From assembly GCF_014193655.1 (NCBI RefSeq), contig NZ_JACHZQ010000001.1, forward strand, positions 2,294,001 through 2,358,000: DNA of 64,000 nucleotides, in the 5' to 3' direction. Origin of the DNA: Rhizobium sp. BK313. Lineage in GTDB: Bacteria > Pseudomonadota > Alphaproteobacteria > Rhizobiales > Rhizobiaceae. The translations under genes and the position numbers were made by a program. The notes under the pieces were generated by a model. It worked only from the letters and a program-made list of their open reading frames with translations, did not search any database and had not been told where the DNA came from. Positions 53,026-60,930 of this stretch are shown piece by piece (within the stretch, counting starts at the first letter, position 1; every line of letters begins with the position of its first letter).

Positions 53026-53227
53026 ACCGGGTCATCGCGTCGGCCAGACGCTGCAACAGCTTTTGAGCGCTTTGTCTTACGCGACGGTTCGCTCGAAACC
53101 GTGGGCAGTTCCGAGAGCCGAACGCCTCCCGCGACCGGAGCCCGCTTTTTCTGCGGAGACTGATGACAATCGCCGCAGGCATCTCGCCGCATCACATCCG
53201 GGACCATCAGCCAAACCGGAAGGAATC

Positions 53228-53683
53228 ATGATGCACACTGATAATGCCAACAAAATCAACAATGCCCATCTGTCCGATAGCCGTGCCCATTCCTTCGACA
53301 ACCGTTCGTCCCGCTATGTCAGGGACACCGCGTTCATGGACAGCCGGACACCTCTTTTTGAAAACGATGACTGGCTGGTCGACGATTTTGGCCTCCGGGC
53401 GAAGATGCCTACCGGCGCCTTCAATATTCCTGCCAGCCGTCTTGGCGAATTGACGACATCGTCGGCTGGCGCCTTTCTGTTCTGGCTACTGCATATGGCG
53501 GACGAGCATTGGATCAGAATCGATCTGTTTGCAGAAGCCTATAAGCGGGCATTGGCGGTCCACAAGGGACGGTACGGACCCCAGATTCCGGATGCGCTGC
53601 TCGACAGCAGCATACGAGCCGCGAGAACGATATCGATGGGCACAGTGCACGCAACCCAGAATGCAGCGGGCTATGGGCAATAG
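53228..53683 (+). CDS. Hypothetical protein (151 aa)
   Basis: A 151-residue protein starting MMHTDNANKINNAHLSDSRAHSFDNRSSRYV. It is Asn/Asp/Ser-rich at the N terminus, then has a conserved-looking core (DFGLRAKMPTGAFNIPASRLGELTTSSAGAFLFWLLHMADEHWIRIDLF) and a helical end. I do not recognise the family. CCGGAAGGAATC lies before the ATG. The BON gene follows after 10 bases on the same strand. Confidence 0.55.
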   Translation: MMHTDNANKINNAHLSDSRAHSFDNRSSRYVRDTAFMDSRTPLFENDDWLVDDFGLRAKMPTGAFNIPASRLGELTTSSAGAFLFWLLHMADEHWIRIDLFAEAYKRALAVHKGRYGPQIPDALLDSSIRAARTISMGTVHATQNAAGYGQ

Positions 53684-53693
53684 GACAACAGGT

Positions 53694-53945
53694 ATGACAA
53701 CCTCACTCGCCTCCAAATCGGCGCGTCTCAATGCGCCCAAATCGGCCGATCTTGAATTGGCGGTCGAAAACGCGCTGGCCATGGCTGAAGATATCGACGG
53801 TGCTGATGTTTTCGTGACCGTGAACGGCTCCAAGATCGTCCTTAGCGGCTGGCTCGCGACCGAAGAAGAGATCGACCGCGCCGGGGAAATCGCGATTGAG
53901 ATCTGCGGCGCGACACGCGTCGACAACCAGATCGTCAGAGGCTAG
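53694..53945 (+). CDS. BON domain protein (83 aa)
   Basis: An 83-residue protein, starting MTTSLASKSARLNAPKSADLELAVENALAMAEDI and holding a single BON domain (about 20-83: DGADVFVTVNGSKIVLSGWLATEEEIDRAGEIAIEI...RVDNQIVRG). BON domains bind lipid or membranes or act in stress response, usually in the periplasm, but there is no signal peptide here. Start chosen at 53694; an in-frame ATG seven codons earlier is possible. Confidence 0.75.
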   Translation: MTTSLASKSARLNAPKSADLELAVENALAMAEDIDGADVFVTVNGSKIVLSGWLATEEEIDRAGEIAIEICGATRVDNQIVRG

Positions 53946-53992
53946 GTTTAGCGGATCGCCGCCCTATCGGCGGCTTCAGCGAGGCCAACTCC

Positions 53993-54643
53993 GTGAAGAT
54001 CGTCTGCCTGCACACTGCCGAAAGCAATGTCGCCATCTATGAGGACGCTGCAAAGCAACTAGGCCTTCCAGCCGTCGCTCTTCGCCACCATGTCCGCGCC
54101 GATCTTCTCTTCACCGCTGAACGGGCGGGCGGACTGACGCCGAATATCGAGGCGGAAACGGTCGCGGTTCTGCAGCACCTTGCGCGGGACGCTGATGCTG
54201 TCTTGCTCAACTGCTCCACCCTCGGCCCAGCGGCATCGCTAGCGGCAGGCTCATCCGATGTACCCATTGTCAGAGCCGACGGTGTACTCGCCGAAAAAGC
54301 CGTGAAGGCCGGCGGCAAAGTCACCGTTCTCTGCACCACCGAGACGACCATCGCCCCAACCACCCGACTATTCGAAGAGGCAGCGAAGACCACAGGCGCC
54401 AAGATTGAAGTCCGCCTGATCGACGGCGCATGGGTGCTGTTCCGGGCGGGTGAACAGGAAGCTTATCTGGCGCGGATCGCCGAGGCGGCGGAGGTAGCCT
54501 ATCGTGAAGGGGCCAAGACGGTTGTATTCGCGCAGGCATCGATGACCGGTGCGGCGGCACTATTGGGTGACAAACTGGCACGGCCGATGAACGGTCCGGC
54601 CGCAGCGTTGGAAGCGGCAATGACGGCAATAGCCGCAAGCTGA
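53993..54643 (+). CDS. Aspartate/glutamate racemase family protein
   Basis: A 216-residue protein of the Asp/Glu/hydantoin racemase superfamily. A first Cys is in LLNCSTLGPAASL (about 74), the usual catalytic position; the second site reads VFAQASMTGAAALL (about 180), where active racemases have a second Cys (QASM versus Q-x-S/C), so one catalytic Cys may be replaced. GTG start with GAGG upstream. Might act as an arylmalonate decarboxylase-like or isomerase enzyme, or be non-racemising. Confidence 0.78.
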   Translation: MKIVCLHTAESNVAIYEDAAKQLGLPAVALRHHVRADLLFTAERAGGLTPNIEAETVAVLQHLARDADAVLLNCSTLGPAASLAAGSSDVPIVRADGVLAEKAVKAGGKVTVLCTTETTIAPTTRLFEEAAKTTGAKIEVRLIDGAWVLFRAGEQEAYLARIAEAAEVAYREGAKTVVFAQASMTGAAALLGDKLARPMNGPAAALEAAMTAIAAS

Positions 54644-54698
54644 GGATATAGCCGGGACTTGCTCCTTAGACTTCGATCGAAGACCGGCACTTGGCCAT

Positions 54699-54727
54699 TG
54701 ACAGCCTACCAACTAGTAGGTTAAGCC
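54699..54727 (+). promoter_or_regulatory. Promoter -35 with operator-like palindrome in the spacer
   Basis: TTGACA at 54699-54704, then CCTAC-CAACTA-GTAGG (54706-54721), a 5-base inverted repeat inside the 17-base spacer, then a weak -10 (TTAAGC). Such a layout is typical of a repressor-controlled promoter. The regulated gene would be the membrane protein gene at 54819. Confidence 0.5.
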
Positions 54728-54818
54728 TTCCATCACAGAGGCGAAGAAGATTCTAACGGCATCCATTGCTCGCCGCTCAAGCCTACCTACTGGTCGATAT
54801 ACATTTCGGAGATCTATT

Positions 54819-55325
54819 ATGCCTGCCCCTCTTTCTTTGCTCGGCGAACTCCATACCGTCATCAGTTTCGTCCCGATCGTTGCGGGACTGTATAGCTTTG
54901 CCAAACATGGCGGCATCCAGCCACAGATGCGGTCTGGACAGATCTATCTCGGTGGATTGGCGCTATCGGTGGTGACCTCCTTCGGACTTTCGTCAACGGG
55001 CGGGTTCAATCCGGGGCATGCGCTAGGCATCATGGCTCTGCTGGTGGCATCAGCCGCAATTTTGGTGGGAAGACTAAGCTTTCTTGGCCGGCTGCGGGCC
55101 TATCTGAAGGCGTTCGGCTTGTCCTTCACCTATTTCCTTCTGTGGGTTCCCGGCATCAATGAAACGCTCTCGCGGCTGCCGCCGTCGCATCCGATCGGCA
55201 ACGGCCCTGATTCGCCGCCGGTGCAGATGGCCTTGCTCGTCTGGCTGATCCTGTTTGCCGCCGGCAGCCTCCTGCAAGCCTGGACGATCCATCGCGGTCA
55301 TGCGCTCGCCCGCGCGAGGGCATGA
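54819..55325 (+). CDS. Integral membrane protein (four TM, 168 aa)
   Basis: A 168-residue membrane protein with four TM helices (about 8-30, 42-60, 66-85, 128-148). The start reads MPAPLSLLGELHTVISFVPIVAGLYSF, and loop GQIYLGGLALSVVTSFGLSSTGGFNPGHALGIMALL contains the best conserved part. No recognised catalytic motif. It resembles DUF2306-like small membrane proteins. The promoter upstream carries an operator-like palindrome. Convergent with the SnoaL gene. Confidence 0.7.
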   Translation: MPAPLSLLGELHTVISFVPIVAGLYSFAKHGGIQPQMRSGQIYLGGLALSVVTSFGLSSTGGFNPGHALGIMALLVASAAILVGRLSFLGRLRAYLKAFGLSFTYFLLWVPGINETLSRLPPSHPIGNGPDSPPVQMALLVWLILFAAGSLLQAWTIHRGHALARARA

Positions 55326-55336
55326 GCCGAGTGAAA

Positions 55337-55365
55337 GGGCCGGCTCTCGGGCTGGCCCGCCTTCT
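55337..55365. terminator. Weak terminator hairpin between convergent genes
   Basis: Stem GGGCCGGC / GCTGGCCC (one G-U pair), followed by GCCTTCTCCT. Short T content, so only a weak candidate, but placed exactly between the convergent genes. Confidence 0.35.
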
Positions 55366-55366
55366 C

Positions 55367-55711
55367 CTAGACATTGCGTCCGAAGTAGACGTTCACCTCG
55401 GCGATCCTGTCGCCGGTAAAGCGGATCATCTCCACATTGCGAAAGCTGCCTCCGTCCATCTTCTCGGCGCGATAACCAACGATTACCTCATCGCGGTCCG
55501 GCACCAGATGTTCGATATGAATGGCGCGGAAGACCTTCTCCTTCGGCCAGCAATGTTTAAAATATTGATCGCGGTCAATGTGATCATCGCGCGGGCTGGA
55601 AAAGGTAAAATCGCTGGTCAGCATCGGGCCGACGACGTCAGGATGTTGTGCGACATAGGCAGCATATAGCCGCCGCACCGTGTCGCAGCGGGCAGTCTCA
55701 AGAGTGCTCAT
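55367..55711 (-). CDS. SnoaL/NTF2-like protein
   Basis: A 114-residue small alpha/beta barrel protein: LETARCDTVRRLYAAYVAQHPDVVGPMLTSDFTFSSPRDD (helices and first strand), YFKHCWP, VGYRAEKMDGGSFRNVEMIRFTGDRIAEVNVYFG at the end. NTF2-like proteins are ligand-binding or act as isomerases and hydrolases; no catalytic residues can be assigned. Divergent from the AraC regulator (186 bases), which may regulate it. Confidence 0.85.
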   Translation of the reverse strand: MSTLETARCDTVRRLYAAYVAQHPDVVGPMLTSDFTFSSPRDDHIDRDQYFKHCWPKEKVFRAIHIEHLVPDRDEVIVGYRAEKMDGGSFRNVEMIRFTGDRIAEVNVYFGRNV

Positions 55712-55897
55712 GGTGCATCTCCTCTCAATCCGGCAACTGCTTGGAACATCTATTCAGCTACCGGCAATCCGATTGCAAAATGCAATCGGTTTTATATCAT
55801 GAGATGACGGAACCGACAAGGCGCTTTGCCGGCTTGGCATCGCCGGTGGCGTGGTCCAGACTATCGCTATATTGGACATCTGCAGGAAGCCGCCGTC

Positions 55898-56710
55898 ATG
55901 CCCGAGGCTCATCAAATATTAGAAAAGTTGCGCCGCCTGGCGGGCAAAGACAACCGGCCAGTCGCAATGCCGGCTGGCGAAAAAGACTATTCCACACTCT
56001 TCACCTTCGTGACCCGGCAACGCGAGCGTATCGCCGGTTCGACCTTTTCCCAAGTATCGATTGTCGTTATCGTCGAGGGCTTCAAGGATGTGCTCAGCAT
56101 GGGACGCCATCTGCGCTTTCCAGCCGGTACGGTGCTGGTACTGCCCGCCGGCTGGCGCGGCGATGTCGTGAATGATCCCGATCCGCAGAGCGGTGTCTAT
56201 CGTGCCATTTTCATCAGCTTTCCCAACGAGCTGGTGCGCCGGGCTACCAGGGCCTTTCCACCAGGACAGGTGGCGTCGCAGATCGACCTGGCGCTCGATC
56301 CAGTGCTGGCTGCAGCTATCCATCATGCCGGCGAAGGCATCGCGTCCGGGGATTTGCCGGCCGCCCTGATCGAGCATCGCCTGATGGAGGTGCTGATGGT
56401 GCTCGGCATGCGCGGGGCCCTGCCCTCCTCGCCCGAAACAACGGCTGAGGCCGTGCGCGCGCTGGTGCGCTGGCAACCGGACCGCGCCTGGACGGCCGAT
56501 CTCATCGCCGCCGAGCTCGGCACCAGCAACGCAACACTGCGGCGGCGCCTGTCGCAGGAAGGCTCATCGCTGCGTGATCTGATGACCAGCGAGCGTGTGG
56601 CGCTTGCGACCACACTACTGACCAAAGATGGATTGTCGCTGCGTGAAGCCGCACTTGCCACCGGCTATCGTTCACCCCGCCGCTTTGCCGAACGGCTGCG
56701 CAACACTTGA
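55898..56710 (+). CDS. AraC family transcriptional regulator
   Basis: A 270-residue regulator. The N-terminal cupin-like sensor (SQVSIVVIVEGFKDVLSMGRHLRFPAGTVLVLPAG, about 50-85) and a C-terminal DNA-binding region (about 190-265: WTADLIAAELGTSNATLRRRLSQEGSSLRDLMTSERVALATTLL, GYRSPRRFAERL). AGGAAG lies upstream of the ATG. Positioned between a divergent SnoaL gene and a downstream PEBP-MFS pair; either may be its target. Confidence 0.9.
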   Translation: MPEAHQILEKLRRLAGKDNRPVAMPAGEKDYSTLFTFVTRQRERIAGSTFSQVSIVVIVEGFKDVLSMGRHLRFPAGTVLVLPAGWRGDVVNDPDPQSGVYRAIFISFPNELVRRATRAFPPGQVASQIDLALDPVLAAAIHHAGEGIASGDLPAALIEHRLMEVLMVLGMRGALPSSPETTAEAVRALVRWQPDRAWTADLIAAELGTSNATLRRRLSQEGSSLRDLMTSERVALATTLLTKDGLSLREAALATGYRSPRRFAERLRNT

Positions 56711-56819
56711 GCGTTTTCGGACGAACTTTGAGCGTTTGCGTACGCCGGAGCATCAAGTCGATCTGTTAGACCCTGCCCAATGAAAGCTGGAAAGGGCTGA
56801 AATACGAAAGGGCAAGACC

Positions 56820-57512
56820 ATGCGAAACACCACCCACCTTGTCAGCGCAATCGCCGTCACCGCAACGCTCACAGCCGGCGGGCCGGCCGTCGCCGCTGAT
56901 CTCAAGGTCACGGTTGAAGAGAGCGGTGGCCATACATTGTTATCGGAAAACGCATCTTGCATCGCCACAGCGGATGGAAAGTCCGCTCCTGGGCCGAACA
57001 AGAGCGCCGCGCTGTCATGGTCAAAGGGGCCAAAAGGCACACGCTCCTACGCGCTGACAATGGTCGACCCCGATGTGCCGGCCGATTTCTCACTGTTCAA
57101 CAGGGATGACATGACCATCCGCAAGACCTTCAAGCGGATCGAGTTTGCCCACTGGGTGCTTGCCGATATACCGGCCTCGCTGACCAAACTTCCCGAAGGC
57201 GCCGATGGCGATGGTCCTCCGGAGGCCGGATTGCCGCTCGAACGCACCGCCCACGGCAGGCGAGGACAGAATGGCGCAGGCGGCGGCTCCTTGAAGGATG
57301 GCCCGCATGGGGGCTATATGGGCGCATGCCCGCCCTGGAATGACGAACGGGTCCACAGCTATCACGTCACCGTCTACGCGCTCGACGTCGACCGGCTCGA
57401 TCTTCCCGATCTCTTTACCCGCGCTGACCTGCTTGCCGCGATGAAGGGACATATCCTCGCGTCGGGTCGCGAGGAGTTATTTTATACATTGAATGCAAAG
57501 GCCAAGAAATGA
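56820..57512 (+). CDS. YbhB/YbcL-type PEBP family exported protein
   Basis: A 230-residue protein with a Sec signal (cleavage at about 25, after AVAA). The PEBP (Raf-kinase-inhibitor-like) domain has SWSKGPKGTRSYALTMVDPDVP (about 66-87, D-P-D), FAHWVLADIPAS (about 112-123) and YMGACPPWNDERVHSYHVTVYALD (about 162-185), the expected ligand pocket with Asp, His and the GPxPP-like segment. Function in bacteria is unknown; they may bind phosphate-containing ligands. Its stop overlaps the MFS start by 4 bases (ATGA), so it is coupled to the transporter. Confidence 0.9.
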   Translation: MRNTTHLVSAIAVTATLTAGGPAVAADLKVTVEESGGHTLLSENASCIATADGKSAPGPNKSAALSWSKGPKGTRSYALTMVDPDVPADFSLFNRDDMTIRKTFKRIEFAHWVLADIPASLTKLPEGADGDGPPEAGLPLERTAHGRRGQNGAGGGSLKDGPHGGYMGACPPWNDERVHSYHVTVYALDVDRLDLPDLFTRADLLAAMKGHILASGREELFYTLNAKAKK

Positions 57513-58741
57513 CTGCTGAGACAAGATGGGATGCGGCCGCGCCGGCTGAACCGGAAACCGCTTATTGGATGCGGAATCTGATCATCTGCCTCATGGGCTC
57601 CTTCACCACCATCGTGGCGATGACGCTGCTGCTTCCCTTCCTGCCGCTTTACGTCGAGGAGCTTGGCGTCACCGACAAGGCAGCGATCGTGCAGTGGTCC
57701 GGCATCGCCTATGGTGCCACCTTCTTTGCCGCGGCCTTCGTCGCGCCCCTCTGGGGCCGGCTCGGCGATATTTATGGCCGCAAGCTGATGCTGGTGCGTG
57801 CGAGCCTCGGCATGACGGTGGCGATCTCGCTGATGGGAATGGCGGGCAGCGTCTGGCAGTTGGTGGCGCTGCGCCTGTTCACCGGGCTTGCCGGCGGTTA
57901 TGCCTCGGGCTCGATGGTGCTGGTGGCGACGCAGACACCCAAGCATCGCTCGGCCTGGGCGCTCGGAGTATTGTCCTCCGGGATCATGGCCGGCAATCTG
58001 GTTGGACCTCTGATCGGCGGCGCGCTTCCACCCATCATTGGCATTCGCGGCACCTTTCTACTGGCTGGCAGCGTGATCTTCTTCACGTTCCTCGCGACGA
58101 CCTTCCTGATCAAGGAAGAGAAATCACCAGCGCGAAAGAAGGCCGCGAAAGCAAGTGGCGGCTGGACTTCCATCCCAGACAAACGGCCTGCCATCGCCAT
58201 GTTGTCGATCGGCCTGCTGCTGATGCTCGCCAATATGTCGATCGAGCCGATTATTACCGTCTATGTCGCTCAGTTCGTCGGCGGTGCGCGTGTCACGATG
58301 ATTTCGGGCGTGGTCATGGCTGCGGCGGCGCTTGGCAGCATCCTGTCAGCCTCGTGGCTCGGCAAGCTTGCCGATCGCGTCGGCCATTGGACGGTGATCA
58401 TGGCGGCTCTCGCAGTCGCGGCGCTGCTGTTGATCCCGCAGGCTTTCGTAACCTCCGCCTGGCAACTAATCGTGCTGCGTTTCCTGATGGGTATAGCGCT
58501 CGGTGGACTGCTGCCCTGCATCACCGCCGTCATCCGCCACAACGTACCGGATGCGGCGGCCGGCAGCATCCTTGGTCTTTCGATCTCCTCGCAGTATGTC
58601 GGTCAGGTCGTCGGCCCTGTCATGGGCGGTTTCGTCGGCGGCCATATCGGCATGCGCGCAGTCTTCCTCGGCACATGCGTGCTGCTGGCGGTCGGCGCGG
58701 TCTATTGCTGGTGGGTCAGTCCGAAGAAAGAGGCGGAATAA
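57509..58741 (+). CDS. MFS transporter, multidrug/DHA1-like
   Basis: A 410-residue major facilitator with 12 TM helices: an N-terminal cytoplasmic stretch, then FTTIVAMTLLLPFLPLYVEELG, and the MFS motif WGRLGDIYGRKLMLVRASLGM (about 84-104; GxLaDrxGrkxxl). It also has the antiporter-type ALRLFTGLAGGYASGSMVLVAT and ends YCWWVSPKKEAE. Likely a drug or metabolite exporter driven by protons. Translationally coupled to the PEBP gene upstream, so the two may act on one substrate. Confidence 0.92.
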   Translation: MTAETRWDAAAPAEPETAYWMRNLIICLMGSFTTIVAMTLLLPFLPLYVEELGVTDKAAIVQWSGIAYGATFFAAAFVAPLWGRLGDIYGRKLMLVRASLGMTVAISLMGMAGSVWQLVALRLFTGLAGGYASGSMVLVATQTPKHRSAWALGVLSSGIMAGNLVGPLIGGALPPIIGIRGTFLLAGSVIFFTFLATTFLIKEEKSPARKKAAKASGGWTSIPDKRPAIAMLSIGLLLMLANMSIEPIITVYVAQFVGGARVTMISGVVMAAAALGSILSASWLGKLADRVGHWTVIMAALAVAALLLIPQAFVTSAWQLIVLRFLMGIALGGLLPCITAVIRHNVPDAAAGSILGLSISSQYVGQVVGPVMGGFVGGHIGMRAVFLGTCVLLAVGAVYCWWVSPKKEAE

Positions 58742-58746
58742 ATCCG

Positions 58747-58998
58747 TTATCGGAAATCATTCGCCGTCAGGACGTACAAGCGCCGGCGGGTATAACCGTA
58801 GGCTTTTATTGCGACCTTCTGAATCGCATCGCGTCCGGCGTCGAAGGCGGCAAGATAGCCCGCTTCGGTGTTGGCGTTTGGAAAGACATCTGCGTCGACG
58901 AGGAATGGAACTTCGAACATGCCGTCATGTCCGATAAAGCGGATACGCCGCGCCGAGGCATCATAACTGCGGCTCCGATTGGGAAAGCTCAGGCTCAT
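58747..58998 (-). CDS. DUF1488 family protein
   Basis: An 83-residue protein starting MSLSFPNRSRSYDASARRIRFIGHDGMFEVPFLVDADVF, which follows the DUF1488 pattern (short beta-rich protein with RFIGHDGMFEVPF). A few residues such as Tyr-Arg-Arg near the end are conserved. Function unknown. An in-frame ATG seven codons upstream is possible but homologues begin MSL. Convergent with the MFS gene, 5 bases apart. Confidence 0.88.
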   Translation of the reverse strand: MSLSFPNRSRSYDASARRIRFIGHDGMFEVPFLVDADVFPNANTEAGYLAAFDAGRDAIQKVAIKAYGYTRRRLYVLTANDFR

Positions 58999-59071
58999 CG
59001 TCAAACTACCTCTAAACAAAAAACGGACCCGACGGCTCCACGGGAGCCGGCGGCCTCAATCGCTTCCGACG

Positions 59072-59194
59072 TCACCAAGTCAATCCGAACAGCATCGAAT
59101 AGATGACGAATCCGATCGCCGCGATCACACAGAGCTGCAAAAACAGCCTGTAATAGTCGAAAAGATAGACAGAAGCGGGAAGAGAAATTTTCAT
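59072..59194 (-). CDS. Very small membrane protein (40 aa)
   Basis: A 40-residue protein MKISLPASVYLFDYYRLFLQ..., ending GLTW, with one hydrophobic helix (about 20-38) and an amphipathic start rich in aromatics. The Shine-Dalgarno AGGAGG lies 6 bases before the ATG, one of the best in the window. It is too short for most gene callers. No homologue is recalled; the strong ribosome binding site, membrane helix and clean codon use support it as a gene. Confidence 0.6.
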   Translation of the reverse strand: MKISLPASVYLFDYYRLFLQLCVIAAIGFVIYSMLFGLTW

Positions 59195-59379
59195 GGCGGC
59201 CTCCTCAGTGGTTTTGCCGACCAACTCTACTTTATCATGAAAGCCGTATTCGCGCTGTTTAATTTGAACTATTTTCTCCGACGAAATATTATTCTTTCGA
59301 ATTTCTAATTTGTTTCGCTAAGCAGCTCTCTTTTTTCGCAAGCAGAGGCATACTTGCCGCAAACCATCGGATCGCCTCA

Positions 59380-59991
59380 CTATTTCCGACCGCAAATGAG
59401 ATCGACACCGGAGTGCGCGAGCGCTTCCAGCGTTTCGCGGGTATCGCCTGCACGAGCGCGCACGGCGAGCGAATGCATGACAGCGGAAGCAAGTCTCGCA
59501 AGGGTCGCCGGATCGGCGTCTGCCGGGAGTTCGCCCCGCTTCACCGCGAGCTCCATCCGTTCCTTGATCGCGTCGTCAAAATCATTCAGGCTGCGGCCCA
59601 ACACCTCCCGCACACGGGCATGCTGAATCGCCTCCGCCGTCGCGGTGCTGATCAGAAAACAGCCGCGCGCAGCGGTCTCCCCGTGCAGATATATTGCCAA
59701 AGCTCTGTCGTAGACACGTGCCAGATTTTCACGCAGCGGCAAAGCGGGATCAAGAGCCTCCGACAGCACATCAAGGCTCTCTTCGCGATAGCCTTCCAAG
59801 GCATCAAGATAAAGCTCTTCCTTGTCGCCAAACGCACCGTAGAGGCTCGGGCGGTTCAGCTTCGTCGCAGCACTCAGAGTGTCGAGCGAGGCTGCAGAAA
59901 ATCCCCTGTCCCAAAAAACCTCCCGCGCCTGTCCGATCACCGTCCTGGCGTCGAAGGCGCGTGGGCGCCCCTGCTTTTTCTCGCTTTTCAT
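59380..59991 (-). CDS. TetR family transcriptional regulator
   Basis: A 203-residue AcrR-type repressor beginning MKSEKKQGRPRAFDARTVIGQAREVFWDRGFSAASLDTLSAATKLNRPSLYGAFGDKEELYLDAL (HTH at about 14-60). The C-terminal ligand domain has RGCFLISTATAEA. Divergent from the glutathione S-transferase gene; a pair of long inverted half-sites lies between the two start codons, as expected for a repressor of both. Short charged N terminus KSEKKQGRPR. Confidence 0.92.
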   Translation of the reverse strand: MKSEKKQGRPRAFDARTVIGQAREVFWDRGFSAASLDTLSAATKLNRPSLYGAFGDKEELYLDALEGYREESLDVLSEALDPALPLRENLARVYDRALAIYLHGETAARGCFLISTATAEAIQHARVREVLGRSLNDFDDAIKERMELAVKRGELPADADPATLARLASAVMHSLAVRARAGDTRETLEALAHSGVDLICGRK

Positions 59992-59997
59992 ATTTTA

Positions 59998-60047
59998 TAC
60001 CGTTTCGCATAAAAATCTTGACCAAACGAAATTTATGCGAAATGGTA
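59998..60047. promoter_or_regulatory. Long inverted-repeat operator between TetR and GST genes
   Basis: Two 16-base half-sites, TACCGTTTCGCATAAA (59998-60013) and TTTATGCGAAATGGTA (60032-60047), are inverted with one mismatch and an 18-base spacer. They lie 7 bases from the TetR start codon and about 60 bases before the GST start, so the site probably covers both promoters. Confidence 0.8.
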
Positions 60048-60110
60048 CAAATGTTCAACGGATATTCGCGCGATGCTTCGTTGCCGCGCTGAGGGAAAGA
60101 GGAAGACCCG

Positions 60111-60794
60111 ATGAAACTTTACATGCACGCTGCTGCATGCTCCCTGTCACCGCACATCGTTTGTCGGGAATTGGGGCTCGATATCGAATTGGTCGAAGTC
60201 GATCGGAAGACGCATCGCACGAGTTCGGGTGACGACTACCTTGCGATCAACGGCAACGGCTACGTGCCGGCGTTGATGCTGGATGACGGCAGCATACTGA
60301 CCGAAGGGCCCGCGATCGTTCAGTACCTTGCGGAATGCACACCGGAAGGCTCGCGCCTGCTGCCGAAAGCGGGAACCTATGCCCGCAGTCAAGTGCAATC
60401 CTACCTGAACTTCATTACCGCCGAACTGCATAAGCCGATGGCGATGCTGTTCAACCCTGTCTATGAAGGCGCCCATGCCGGTATCCACGAACTGGTGTCC
60501 AAACGACTGGATTGGTTGAACGGCCGGTTTGCCGGCCCCTACCTGACCGGCGAAGACTTCACTATCGCCGACGCCTATCTCTTCGTGTGCCTGAACTGGT
60601 CGCCCTGGATCAAGATCGACCTCGCCCGCTGGCCAGCGTTACGTGGTTTCATGGCCCGCGTCGGCGCCAGACCAAAGGTCCGCCAAGCGCTCCAGGTGGA
60701 AGACCTTGAAGCCTTCGAGGCCGATGGCATCTTCTTCGCGCCGCAATCCTACATCGCTTCGGCGGGTCGTTCCGGAACACCGGTGCGGCCGTAA
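60111..60794 (+). CDS. Glutathione S-transferase (beta-class type)
   Basis: A 227-residue GST. It starts MKLYMHAAACSLSPHIVCRELG, with Cys10 in the position of the beta-class catalytic/mixed-disulfide Cys, NGNGYVPAL (about 45-53, cis-Pro) and ILTEGPAIVQYLAE (Glu-Ser/Gly type glutathione-binding stretch). The C-terminal helical domain has FTIADAYLFVCLNW. A C-terminal tail of about 20 residues beyond the typical end is present. Likely reduces or conjugates electrophiles. Its divergent TetR neighbour probably represses it. Confidence 0.92.
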   Translation: MKLYMHAAACSLSPHIVCRELGLDIELVEVDRKTHRTSSGDDYLAINGNGYVPALMLDDGSILTEGPAIVQYLAECTPEGSRLLPKAGTYARSQVQSYLNFITAELHKPMAMLFNPVYEGAHAGIHELVSKRLDWLNGRFAGPYLTGEDFTIADAYLFVCLNWSPWIKIDLARWPALRGFMARVGARPKVRQALQVEDLEAFEADGIFFAPQSYIASAGRSGTPVRP

Positions 60795-60829
60795 AGTCCT
60801 TATGGAGTTCCTGGGGCGGAGCTTAACTG

Positions 60830-60930
60830 GCTTTGCCCCTTTTACCGCTCTGCGCTTCGCTTTAGCTCAGCGCGTTCATCGCTGCAATCGATTCACTGGA
60901 TCGATTGCTCGGGCTACGCCCGACCGCTCC
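60830..60930. repeat. Palindrome-rich intergenic repeat
   Basis: Contains the inverted repeat GCAATCGAT-tcactgg-ATCGATTGC (60884-60908) followed by TCGGGC-tac-GCCCGA (60909-60923). The two hairpins in series lie just before the 3' end of the minus-strand aminotransferase gene and may end both converging transcripts. The form resembles repeats between genes in Rhizobium chromosomes. Confidence 0.5.
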
